Shown: in pieces, positions 16,368 to 27,100 of the stretch
How positions within the stretch are numbered: the stretch's first letter is position 1
How the letters are laid out: each line of letters opens with the position of its first letter
Source of the DNA: Pseudomonas sp. A-RE-19
GTDB lineage: Bacteria > Pseudomonadota > Gammaproteobacteria > Pseudomonadales > Pseudomonadaceae
Reading direction: 5' to 3'
Assembly: GCF_019956555.1 (NCBI RefSeq)
Contig: NZ_JAHBDQ010000032.1
Coordinates: forward strand, 1 to 41,819
Length of the DNA: 41,819 nucleotides
Notes under the pieces: generated by a model
Told to the model about the DNA's origin: nothing
Database searches by the model: none
Seen by the model: the letters and a program-made list of their open reading frames with translations, nothing else
Program-made: the position numbers and the translations under genes

Positions 16368-17711
16368 TCAGGCCTGGGCTGCTAGAACACGCCGTTCCCA
16401 GGGAGTAATTTCATCAAAGAAGCTGGTCAACTCCATGGTCTTCGAAGCGATGTAGCCTTCGATGAACTCCTTGCCGAACAGTTCCTTCGCCAATTGGCTA
16501 CGTTTCAGACGTTCAAGAGCGGCATGCAAGGTACACGGCAACGAAAGATTATCCGGCACAACGAACTCACCCTGGATCGGCTCGCTTGGCTCCAGTTTGT
16601 TTTCAATACCATACAACCCCGCGGCCAGGCTCGCGGCAATCGCCAGATACGGATTGGCATCGGCCCCCGGCAAACGGTTTTCGACCCGACGAGCGACCGG
16701 TGAGCTAGCCGGAATGCGCAGTCCGGCCGCGCGATTGTCGTGGGACCAGCAGGCATTATTCGGCGATGCGAAAGGATGGCACAGGCGCTGATAGGAGTTC
16801 ACGTTCGGCGCAAACAGCGCGGTGAAATCCGCAAGGCCGGCCTGCTGACCGCCGATGAAATGACGGAAGGTCGCCGTCGGCTCGCCGGCCTTGTCGCTGA
16901 ACACGTTACGCCCGGAGCCGATCTCGACGATGCTCTGGTGAATATGCATCGAACTGCCCGGCGTGTGAGCCAACGGCTTGGCCATGCAGACCACGGTCAG
17001 GCCATGCTTGAGCGCCACTTCCTTGAGCAGATGCTTGAACAACAAGGTCTGATCGGCCAGCAGCAACGGATCGCCGTGCAGCAGGTTGATCTCGAACTGG
17101 CTGACACCCATCTCATGCATGAAGGTATCGCGCGGCAAGCCCAGCGCCGCCATGCATTCATAAACTTCATTGAAGAACGGCCGCAAGCCGTTATTGGAGC
17201 TGATGCTGAACGCCGAATGCCCGTCCTCGCGCCGGCCGTCCAGGCCCAGTGGTGGCTGGAAGGGTTGCGTCGGGTCAGGGTTGGGCGCGAAGACGAAGAA
17301 TTCCAGCTCGGTCGCCACCACCGGCGCCAGACCGAGAGCCGCGTAGCGAGCGATCACAGCCTTGAGTTGACCGCGGGTCGACAGGCGCGAACTCTCGCCG
17401 GTCAGCTCGTCCGCATCGCAAATGGCCAGCGCCCGAGGTTGCTGGCTCCAGGGCAAGCGGTGGATCTGCGCGGGATCAGGCACCAGCGCCAGGTCGCCAT
17501 CATCACTGCCGTAAAAGCGCGCCGGTGGATAGCCACCCATGATGCATTGCAACAGCACTCCCCGCGCCATCTGCAAACGCCGCCCTTCGAGGAAACCTTC
17601 GGCGGTCATTACCTTGCCGCGTGGTACGCCGTTCAGGTCCGGCGTGACACATTCAATCTCATCAATGCCCGTCAATCGCTGCGCGAGTGAACGCTGGCCA
17701 TCGGTTGTCAT
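16368..17711 (-). CDS. Glutamine synthetase family protein (gamma-glutamylpolyamine synthetase type)
   Basis: ATP-dependent ligase of 447 residues, using the glutamine synthetase fold. The N-terminal beta-grasp segment (ECVTPDLNGVPRGKVM) and catalytic motifs VATELEFFVF, MGVSQFEINL, HTPGSSMHIHQS and RVENRLPGADANPYLAIAA are present. The sequence is closer to PuuA-type enzymes of polyamine catabolism than to GlnA, and the GlnA adenylylation segment is not evident. Substrate is inferred, not shown. The start is ATG at 17711 with AAGGA upstream; the longer open frame to 17786 has no family resemblance. No other polyamine gene is adjacent. Confidence 0.85.
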   Translation of the reverse strand: MTTDGQRSLAQRLTGIDEIECVTPDLNGVPRGKVMTAEGFLEGRRLQMARGVLLQCIMGGYPPARFYGSDDGDLALVPDPAQIHRLPWSQQPRALAICDADELTGESSRLSTRGQLKAVIARYAALGLAPVVATELEFFVFAPNPDPTQPFQPPLGLDGRREDGHSAFSISSNNGLRPFFNEVYECMAALGLPRDTFMHEMGVSQFEINLLHGDPLLLADQTLLFKHLLKEVALKHGLTVVCMAKPLAHTPGSSMHIHQSIVEIGSGRNVFSDKAGEPTATFRHFIGGQQAGLADFTALFAPNVNSYQRLCHPFASPNNACWSHDNRAAGLRIPASSPVARRVENRLPGADANPYLAIAASLAAGLYGIENKLEPSEPIQGEFVVPDNLSLPCTLHAALERLKRSQLAKELFGKEFIEGYIASKTMELTSFFDEITPWERRVLAAQA

Positions 17712-17839
17712 GACGCAATCCTTGTTGTTGTGCGAGCCGCGAACGGCGACCCGTACAAAATAGGCTCCGGCTGTTCGGAATATCAAGCAGCGGCAAACAA
17801 AAAGGCACAGGAATATTCCTGCCCTGACAACACCGTCCT

Positions 17840-17918
17840 CGTAGGAGCTGCCGAAGGCTGCGATCTTTTGATCTTGAAAGGCAAAATCAAAAGATCGCAG
17901 CCTTCGGCAGCTCCTACG
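17840..17918. repeat. REPIN (GTAGGAGCTG class)
   Basis: Arms CGTAGGAGCTGCCGAAGGC... and its reverse complement around a short spacer. It is close in sequence to the element at 10195. It is followed directly by a run of ten G (17918-17927). Confidence 0.88.
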
Positions 17919-17930
17919 GGGGGGGGGTAT

Positions 17931-18623
17931 TCAGGGGAGATAGAGGCTGAACACGCCGCCGCCCAAGGGGCCGCCGTTGCTGATTTCGGTGCGTCCACCC
18001 ACGCCATTGCGCTGGTGAAGGGCGGCAATCCGTCCGGCAAAGTACAAGCCCAGACCGGTGCTGCCGCTGCTGTGATTGATGCCTTGCACGTAATCGGCCT
18101 GACGCTCGATCATTTCGGCGGGATAGCCCTCGCCATCATCGTTGATGGTCAGCACCAGTTGCCCGGCTTCATCGCTGACGCTGATCAACAGGGCATGGCG
18201 AGCGTAGCGAATGGCGTTGTTGATGCAATTGGCGAGCACTGAGGCAATCAGCTCCCGATCGAAGAAACCCAGCGGGCTCAACGGGTCCACTTCATAGGTC
18301 GCGATAATGCCGCGGCTGGCGAACACTTCCTGATGAGAAGCCAGTTGCGCCTCAATGAAGTCATCCAGCTCATGGTAGGCCGGCTGCAGCGGCATCTGGT
18401 TGACGCCGAGTTTGTACAACCCCAGCAACTGCACCAGCATGCCATTGAGGTGGGCAAACTCGAAGTCGATCACGCTCTGCTCCGGGGTGTGCTGCTCAGG
18501 ATCGGGCAAGCGCGCCAGCCATCGACTGTGCGCCTGCATCAGCATGGCCAGAGAATTTTTCATGTCGTGCACGGTGGAGGCAATCACCGTGGAAAAGTCG
18601 AGTGACGGTTCGCTGTCGATCAT
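17931..18623 (-). CDS. Soluble sensor histidine kinase
   Basis: Small kinase of 230 residues without membrane segments or a recognisable input domain. Motifs: the phosphoacceptor helix VHDMKNSL (His19), N box NCINNAIRYA, G1 box NDDGEGYP and G2 box GSTGLGLYFAG. Its ATG overlaps the stop of the upstream response regulator by 4 bp, so the two are coupled and probably work as a pair in the cytoplasm. Any signal must reach it through another protein, perhaps the TPR-like part of its partner. It stops 4 bp before a G10 tract. Confidence 0.85.
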   Translation of the reverse strand: MIDSEPSLDFSTVIASTVHDMKNSLAMLMQAHSRWLARLPDPEQHTPEQSVIDFEFAHLNGMLVQLLGLYKLGVNQMPLQPAYHELDDFIEAQLASHQEVFASRGIIATYEVDPLSPLGFFDRELIASVLANCINNAIRYARHALLISVSDEAGQLVLTINDDGEGYPAEMIERQADYVQGINHSSGSTGLGLYFAGRIAALHQRNGVGGRTEISNGGPLGGGVFSLYLP

Positions 18624-20224
18624 TCGCCGAACGCCTTGATTTTCAGTTTCTGGTAGCGCGAATAACGCGCGTCGGTATCAGGCATCAGGCCGACCGTTTT
18701 CAGGCAGGCGCGACATTCTTCCAGTTCGGCCGACGGCACGCTGGTGTCGGTGCCATGCAGCAGCGACTGAGCCATGTTCAGGGCAATACTGATGTTCTTC
18801 GGTTGCAGCGCCAGGGCTTTGCGGAACACATCCCGGGCCTCCACCAGATTGCCGGTCTTGTACACCCGCACGCCCTGGCGGTTGAGATCGGCGGCGGCAT
18901 TGCCGGAGTTGAGGATGGTCGGGTCGTCGGTCAGCTTGGCGATGCCTTTCATCACGGTCGGATCATCGCCGTAGATTTCCGCGCAGTTTTTCAGCATCGA
19001 CGCGCCGGCACTCGCCTGCCCGAGCATTTGCAGCTGCTTGGCCACCAGCAGCGCCGCTTCGGCACTCATGAACTGCTCCATGCCATCGAGGCGCATCATC
19101 GCTTGCTCGGTGAGCTTCTCGGCGGTTTCGGCATCGTTGAGCAGCAGGCTGGTAGCCTTCATCAGTCGCGCACGAATTTGCAGGCCTGGATCGGAAGGGT
19201 TCTCCTTCGCCACCGCGCTCAGTGTGGTGTTGATTTCAAGACGGGTCCGGGTGTCCAGACCCTTCTCGCTGCCTTTGCTGATCAAGGCATGGGCCAGGCC
19301 GAGGTTGCTTTCCGCATCCTTGAAACGCGATTGCGCCCCTTGGGCCACGGCCTGGCGATAGGCTTTGGAGGCGGTGTCGAAATCCTCGTTGGCCATCGCC
19401 AGCTTGCCCAGCAACGCTTGGCGACGTACCGCCAGCGGCGACAGGCGAATGGCCTCTTCCAAGACTTTCTGCGCCGCCTTGGTATCGCCTTCGGCGACCA
19501 GCACATCGGCCATGCCGTCGTAGAGAGCCGGCATCATCGGGAAGACTTTCAAGGCTTTTTCGTAAACGCCTTTGGCCTGGCTGACCTGGCCGCGCTTGAA
19601 CAACAACTGGCCCAACCCGGCAAACGCCCAAGGCAATGGCCGATCAGCAATGATGCTGTCGTAGAGACGCTCCAGCGCTTCGTTCTGGTTCAAGTCGCGC
19701 AACGCATCGGCGCGGTAACGCAGGCACAGCGGCGAATAACGGATGTCCTGTTTGCACAGGGCGATGCAGGCATTGAGCACTTCAACCGGTTTGCCCCGGT
19801 CAAGGGCTTTCAGGATCGGTTTGAGCAACGTCTTGCGCTGCTCCAGTCGTTCCAGGCGCTGGGCCAGACCGGAACGGTTGAACGGTTTGGTCAGGTAAGC
19901 ATCAGGCTCATGTTCCAGTGCACTGAGCACCATGGCCTGGCTGGTTTCGGCGGTGACCATGACAAACACGCTTTCATGGCTGATCAGTTTCTCGATCATC
20001 AGGTCTTCAAGCACCTGCTGACCGTTCTTCTTGCCATCGCCCAAGTGGAAATCCTGCAGGATGAAGTCATAGGACTTCTGCGAGCACATGCGCAGCGCCT
20101 GCTCGCCGGTATCGGCGGTGTCGACGTCCTTGACGCCCAGCTCCCGCAGCATGGACCTGACGGAACTGCGGAAATCCGAGAAATCATCGACGATCAGAAA
20201 ACTCTTTTGGTGATACGACAGCAT
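18620..20224 (-). CDS. Response regulator with C-terminal TPR-like repeats
   Basis: 534 residues. The receiver domain (about 1-125) has the acidic pair in LIVDDFSD, phosphoacceptor Asp58 (LQDFHLG), Thr91 and Lys113 (TKPF). The remainder is helical with TPR-like units, for example PWAFAGLGQLLFKRGQVSQA, VYEKALKVFPMMPALYDGMA and VRVYKTGNLVEARDVFRKA. There is no DNA-binding or enzymatic domain, so output is likely by protein binding. First gene of a two-gene unit with the soluble kinase. I have no experimental function to cite for this pair. Confidence 0.85.
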   Translation of the reverse strand: MLSYHQKSFLIVDDFSDFRSSVRSMLRELGVKDVDTADTGEQALRMCSQKSYDFILQDFHLGDGKKNGQQVLEDLMIEKLISHESVFVMVTAETSQAMVLSALEHEPDAYLTKPFNRSGLAQRLERLEQRKTLLKPILKALDRGKPVEVLNACIALCKQDIRYSPLCLRYRADALRDLNQNEALERLYDSIIADRPLPWAFAGLGQLLFKRGQVSQAKGVYEKALKVFPMMPALYDGMADVLVAEGDTKAAQKVLEEAIRLSPLAVRRQALLGKLAMANEDFDTASKAYRQAVAQGAQSRFKDAESNLGLAHALISKGSEKGLDTRTRLEINTTLSAVAKENPSDPGLQIRARLMKATSLLLNDAETAEKLTEQAMMRLDGMEQFMSAEAALLVAKQLQMLGQASAGASMLKNCAEIYGDDPTVMKGIAKLTDDPTILNSGNAAADLNRQGVRVYKTGNLVEARDVFRKALALQPKNISIALNMAQSLLHGTDTSVPSAELEECRACLKTVGLMPDTDARYSRYQKLKIKAFGE

Positions 20225-21150
20225 CGAAGATTTCCAGGCAATTTAAGAAGAACAACCCAAAGGCAACGACTGCGAGTTTAGCTTGGCGGCCTTTCAGGCG
20301 CGCAGATGATAGCGGGAGGCCATCGGCTATCAAGCAATTTCGCACAATCTCGTCATGAGGTTTGCCGGCCGCCAGAGACGAAATTCACAACGACCGATCG
20401 GGTTATCGGCCAGTAGTAGCAATCCCTTGAAGCGGCGGGTGTGCAATCGCGTATTTCGTTGTCATGACAGACTTTTCACGTAAGTCGTCAGGTGGTTCGA
20501 GCATGAAAAAACCTGCCAGAGGAATGCACTGTCGGGGCTTTTTTAACCGCTGACGTTGCAATTTGAGGGTGTCCCAGCACTGGAATTACGCAGCCAGCCC
20601 TTGCCACATAAGGGTTTCAGCTCATTTTAGGCGCACCAGTATTGAGTGCCCCAGGCCCCTTCGCCAAAAACAAATCGACATTATATTGACACCTAAATAC
20701 CCGCCCGTCGGAATATTGGCACGTCGCACTGTTAGCTGCGGTTAACACCTTTACAAAGCCCGACCCCACAACTAAACACACATCAAACTGATATCAGGAA
20801 AGGCCGTATCCCTGAGTCAGTGCTACCTCAAAACACGGCCTCATCCAGCCATTATTTCAGGAGTCCCTGCCACATGGGTGCTCTCAGTCTATTGCGTGCC
20901 ATGTGCAGCGCAGCCCCAGCCTCGGGCTCACATTCGCCCGACCTGTCCTGCGATCCGCTCCTCAAGCGCGGCGAACTTTTCCACCCCCGCAATACCCGCG
21001 TGTCTCTGGCGACAGCGCCTGGTTCGTCAGGCCGACGATGTCCGGCGCCCGCCTCGCACCACTCTTGAACAACTTGAGCGGTGCAAGAACGGGACATCGT
21101 CCAGTCAGTCGATTCTAAAAATAAAAAAATGGCATTTTCGGGAGAAAGAC
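20225..21150. other. Long intergenic region before the adhesin
   Basis: About 925 bp between the divergent regulator and adhesin genes. It holds a bidirectional terminator-like stem (A6 at 20505-20510, T6 at 20537-20542, with imperfect CCTGCCA/TGTCGGG pairing), a small palindrome CTGATATCAG near 20787, and a weak ORF of 64 codons at 20874-21068 preceded by AGGAG. The latter has no recognisable similarity or convincing composition. I could not fix a promoter for the adhesin. TTGGCACGTCGC near 20717 has a sigma-54 -24 element but no -12. Confidence 0.5.
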
Positions 21151-24100
21151 ATGGCTACCACCACAACGACCAGCGGCGGCACCGTTACTTCGCTTTCCAA
21201 CACTCCGCAGGCGACTGACGACATTTTCACTACCGGTGTTATTGGCACGGGCACCGCGGCCATCACTGAAGACCTGCTGGGGGTCGTGTACCTGGACGTC
21301 ATGTCCAATGACCTCGGCGGCAGCGCAAAGACACTTTGGTCACTCGATGACGCGACCAGTCTTTCTACTGCCACCAAGGTTTATGCGCCGGCCGACCTCC
21401 TGGTCCAGGACACGGGCAGAATTGAGGCGACGAGTACGGATACCAGTTTCAACGGGGCAAAGATCTGGATTACCTCGGATGGCAAGGTCGGCTACGACGC
21501 CGCTACATTGTCGACTGCTTTCAAGGCGCAGCTTCAGTCGCTTGCTGGCGGAGCGTCCCTGACGGACAGCTTCACTTATGCGATTCGTCTGGGCAACGGC
21601 ACGCTCAGCTGGGCCACTGCACAGGTGCAATTTGCAGGTGCGAATGACAGCGTGATGATGAGCGTCGGTACTCAGGCTGGCACAGTAACCGAAGATGCGC
21701 CCACGACACCAAGCCCGACCGACTCCCTGAGTGCGACTGGCACGATTGCATTTAGCGATGTCGATCTGAGCGACACGCATACCGCCTCATTCGTGGCTTC
21801 GGGAGGCAACGCCACAACGCTGGGCAACTTCGCCCTTGCCTCTGTGATTGAAGCGGCTAATGCGGCCAACGGCACCGTTAACTGGACTTACACCGTGAAT
21901 AATGCGGCAGCCCAGTATCTGGCCCAGGGCCAGACGGCTACCGAAACCTATGTGGTCACCGTCAGTGATGGGCATGGTTCGTCGACAACGCAGAATGTGA
22001 CCATCACCATCACCGGCACCAACGACCAGGTGCATATCACCAGCGGTGCACAGGCCGGCGATGCCAAGGAAGACAGTGGCGATTACGCAGCCAACGGCAA
22101 CATCACCTTCACCGACGCCGACCTGATCGACACCCACAGTGTCAGCGTGACGCCGGGCGCTTCCGGTTATCTGGGCAGCTTCACTACAGATCCACTGAAC
22201 GACAGCACCGGCACGGGCAGCGGTTCCCTGGGCTGGCACTTCGCGGTAGACAACGCTGCCCTGCAGTTCCTGGGCGAAGGCGAGACCATCACCCAGACCT
22301 ATAACGTGGCGATCGGCGACGGCGCGGTGCAGACCGTGACCATCACCCTCACCGGCACCAACGACCGGCCGACGCTGACGATTGCCGATACCGCCGGGGC
22401 GATGAACGAAGGTAATGGCACCGCCACACTGAGCGACAGCGGCGCCCTGAGCTTTGCCGATCCGGACCACACCGACACGGTGACCGTATCGCACACCGCC
22501 AACAACGACATCGCCTGGAGCGGCGGCACACTCAATGCGGGCGTGGCTTCGGCACTGGTCGCCGGTTTTTCGGTCGATCAAAACAGCTGGGACTACAGCA
22601 GCAGCCAGAATCTCGACTTCCTCGGCGCAGGTGAAACCATCACCTTCTCGTACACAGTGGTTGCCACCGACGACAGCGGTGCAGCTAACGCAGCTTCGTT
22701 AACGCAGACCGTCACCATCACCATTACCGGCAGCAACGATGCGCCGGTGCTCAGTTTCGCGTCAGGTAATGATGCCGGCGCGGTGCAGGAAGACAGCACG
22801 CTCAGCGTCAGTGGCCAGTTCAGCTCGGCCGATATCGATCACGCGGCCACCGCCACCTGGTCCATCAATGGCTCGGCAACCGGCACCTACGGCTCGATCG
22901 CCGTGGACAGCACCGGCCAGTGGACGTATACCCTGGCCAACGGCACCGATGGCGTCGCCAGCGCGGTGCAATCGCTGAAGGTTGGCGAGAGTCATGATGA
23001 AGTGTTCAGCGTGCAGGTCAGCGATGGTCTCGGCGGGGTCGATACTCAACTGGTGACCGTTACCGTCACCGGCAGCAACGATGCGCCGGTGCTCAGTTTC
23101 GCGTCAGGCAATGATGCCGGCGCCGTGCAGGAAGACACCACGCTCAGCGTCAGCGGCCAGTTCAGCTCGGCCGACATCGACCATGCGGCCACCGCCACCT
23201 GGTCCATCAATGGCTCGGCAACCGGCACCTACGGCTCGATCGCCGTGGACAGCACCGGCCAGTGGACGTATACCCTGGCCAACGGCACCGATGGCGTCGC
23301 CAGCGCGGTGCAATCGCTGAAGGCCGGCGAGAGTCATGATGAAGTGTTCAGCGTGCGGGTCAGCGATGGCCTCGGCGGTGTCGATACTCAACTGGTGACC
23401 GTTACCGTCAGCGGCAGCAACGATGCGCCGGTACTCAGTTTCGCGTCGGGTAATGATGTGGGCGCCGTGCAGGAAGACACCGCCCTCAGCGTCAGCGGCC
23501 AGTTCAGTTCGACCGACATCGATCACGCGGCCACCGCCACCTGGTCCATCAATGGCTCGGCAACCGGCACCTACGGCTCGATCGCCGTGGACAGCACCGG
23601 CCAGTGGACGTACACCCTGGCCAACGGCACCGATGGCGTCGCCAGCGCGGTGCAATCGCTGAAGGTTGGCGAGAATCATGATGAAGTGTTCAGCGTGCGG
23701 GTCAGCGATGGCCTCGGCGGTGTCGATACTCAACTGGTGACCGTTACCGTCAGCGGCAGCAACGACGCCGCCGTGCTGTCCTCGGCGAATATCACTCTGA
23801 CCGAAACCAATGCTCCGCTGACTACGGGTGGCAGCCTGACCGTCAGTGATATCGACAGCCCGGAAAGCTTCCAGACGCAATCCAACACCGCCGGCAGCTA
23901 CGGCCAGTTCTCCATCGGCACTAACGGGGCCTGGACCTACGTCGCCGACTCCGCCCACAACGAGTTCGCCGCCGGCACCACCTACACTGACACCTTCGCC
24001 GTGAGCAGTGCCGACGGCACCCTCACTTCGGTCACCATCCATATCAACGGCACCAACGATGCCGCGGTGCTGTCCGCCGACATCGCCAACCTCACCGAGA

Positions 24101-27100
24101 CCAATGCCGCACTGACCACCAACGGTACGCTGACCATCAGCGACATCGACAGCGCCGCAACCTTCGTCACGCAGACCAACACCGCCGGCAGCTACGGCCA
24201 GTTCTCCATCGGCGCAGGCGGTGCCTGGACCTATGTCGCCGATAATGCCCACAACGAGTTCGCCGCTGGCACCACCTACACCGACACCTTCGCCGTGAGC
24301 AGTGCCGACGGTACCCTCACTTCGGTCACCGTCCATATCGCCGGGACCAACGATGCCGCCGTATTGTCCGCCGACATCGCCAACCTCACCGAAACCAATG
24401 CCGCCGTCGACATCTCCACCACCGGCACCCTCACCATCAGCGACGTCGACAGCGCCGCAACCTTCGTCACCCAGACCAACACCGCCGGCAGCTACGGCCA
24501 GTTCTCCATCGGCACCAATGGTGCCTGGAGCTATGTCGCCGATAGCGCGCACAACGAGTTCGCCGCCAGCACCACCTACACCGACACCTTCGCGGTGAGC
24601 AGTGCCGACGGCACCCTCACTTCGGTCACCATCCATATCAACGGCACCAACGATGCCGCGGTGCTGTCCGCCGACATCGCCAACCTCACCGAGACCAATG
24701 CCGCACTGACCACCAACGGTACGCTGACCATCAGCGACATCGACAGCGCCGCAACCTTCGTCACGCAGACCAACACCGCCGGCAGCTACGGCCAGTTCTC
24801 CATCGGCGCAGGCGGTGCCTGGACCTACGTCGCCGACTCCGCCCACAACGAGTTCGCCGCCGGCACCACCTACACTGACACCTTCGCCGTGAGCAGTGCC
24901 GACGGCACCCTCACTTCGGTCACCGCGCATATCCTCGGCACCAACGATGCCGCCGTGCTGTCCGCCGACATCGTCAACCTGACCGAGACCAATGCCGCCG
25001 CCGACATCTCCACCACCGGTACCCTGACCATCAGCGACGTCGACAGCGCCGCAACCTTCGTCACCCAGACCAACACCGCCGGCAGCTACGGCCAGTTCTC
25101 CATCGGCACCGGCGGTGCCTGGACCTATGTCGCCAACTCCGCCCACAACGAGTTCGCCGCCGGCACCACCTACACCGACACCTTCGCGGTGAGCAGTGCC
25201 GACGGCACCCTCACCTCGGTCACCGTTCATATCAACGGCAGCAACGACTCGCCAACGATCACCTCCGATGGCGGTGGTGCGACGGCTTCGGTCAGCGTGG
25301 CGGAGAACACCACGGCGATCACGACAGTGGTAGCGACTGATGTTGACTTGCCGGCGCAAACGCTGACCTACAGCATCGTCGGCGGAGCGGATGCCGCGAA
25401 GTTCTCGATCGTATCCGGCACGGGCGCGCTGAGTTTTGTCTCTGCCCCCAACTTTGAAGCACCGACTGATTCGGGAACGAACAACGTGTATGACGTGATT
25501 GTGCGAGCGTCGGACGGCACGCTGTTTGACGACCAGGCGATCGCGGTAACCGTGACGGGAGTCAACGACAACACCCCGATTATCACCTCCAACGGTGCTG
25601 GCGCGACGGCTTCGATCAACGTGGCGGAGAACACCACCGCGATCACTACGGTGTCGGCAACCGATGCTGATCTTCCGGCACAAACGCTGAGCTACAGCAT
25701 CGTCGGCGGAGCGGATGCCGCGAAGTTCTCGATCGTTTCAGGCACGGGCGCGCTGAACTTTATCTCTGCCCCCAACTTTGAAGCACCAACTGATTCGGGA
25801 ACGAACAACGTGTATGACGTGATTGTGCGAGCGTCAGACGGCACGCTGTTTGACGACCAGGCGATCGCGGTAACCGTGACGGGAGTCAACGACAACACCC
25901 CGATTATCACCTCCAACGGAGGCGGTGCGACGGCTTCGGTCAACGTGGCGGAGAACACCACGGCGGTCACGACAGTGACGGCGACCGATGCTGATCTGCC
26001 GGCGCAAACATTGAGCTACTCGATCCTGAATACAGCCGGGACGGACTTCAGCAAATTCACGATCAGTTCGAGCGGGGTGCTGACGTTCAATTCGGCACCG
26101 GATTACGAAAATCCCCAGGATGTCGGTGGGACCGACGGCGACAACGCCTATGTTGTGGACGTTCAGGTGGCCGACGGCAATGGCGGCCTCGACACACAGA
26201 CCATTACGGTAAACGTGCAGAACGTAGTCGAGACTCCAGTTGATACCGTGGCACCGACGGTAACAGTGACGGGGACGGCCTTAGGGAGCTCGATCGGCTC
26301 AGTGTCGACAGTCACATTCCAGTTCAGTGAGACAGTGAGCGGTTTCAACCTGTCTGACGTCGCGACGACGACAACGAGCGGAGCACCTCGCGGAACCTTC
26401 AGTAACTTTACCCAGGTTGACGGCGATACCTACACGGCGACGCTGACCAGAACGCTGGGCGGTAGTATAAAAGTCGACGTTGCCGCGAACAGCTACACCG
26501 ACCTGGCGGGTAATGCGGGTGCTGCCGGGAGCAGTGCAAACCTTCCGGCAGGCGTTGCCGGCGAGCCCATCAATCTAGCCCTCACGACTCCATCGACCGA
26601 TATCAGCGGCCCGATAACGGTGTCAATCAGCGGTGTTCCCTCGGGATGGGTATTCAATGCAGGAACCGACAACGGCGACGGCACCTGGACCGTGCAGACC
26701 AACGATCCCGGCGCATTGACGGTGACAGCCCCAAGCAACTTCGCGGGAGCGTTGGTGCTTGATATCAACATGAACTGGAGCAACAGCGACGGCAGCACCG
26801 CAAGTGCCTACGTGTTCAACAACGTCGAAGTCTACGCCCCGGGCGCACCGATCTTCGCCTTGTCCGCTGACGACAACCTGACCGGCTCGTCCGGTGCCGA
26901 CACGTTCGTCTTCGCCCAGCCGATCGGCAACAACCAGGTTTTCAATTTCGATGCCACGGCGGACAAGATCGACTTGATCGGCTTCACAGGCATCACCGGT
27001 TTTGCTGATTTGAGTATCGCTAACGACGCCAACGGCAATGCACTGGTCAGCATCGGCAATGGGCAGACGGTTACCCTGAGAGGAGTGGATGCGTCTGACT

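Noticed and set aside
20717..20732. Sigma-54 promoter for the adhesin (TTGGCACGTCGCACTG)
   Set aside because: The -24 element fits but the -12 TTGC is absent at the right spacing.
20874..21068. 64-codon ORF upstream of the adhesin
   Set aside because: AGGAG precedes it, but composition looks non-coding and I recognise nothing; kept only as a note in the intergenic entry.
22735..25242. CRISPR-like periodic repeats
   Set aside because: Repeats of about 300-340 bp lie inside one open frame and encode protein domains; there are no short repeats with unique spacers.
23104..25683. An 859-codon open frame antisense to the adhesin repeats
   Set aside because: Stop-free only because the sense repeats are near-identical and GC-rich; the translation is a Gly/Val/Asp repeat without a recognisable domain or start signal.
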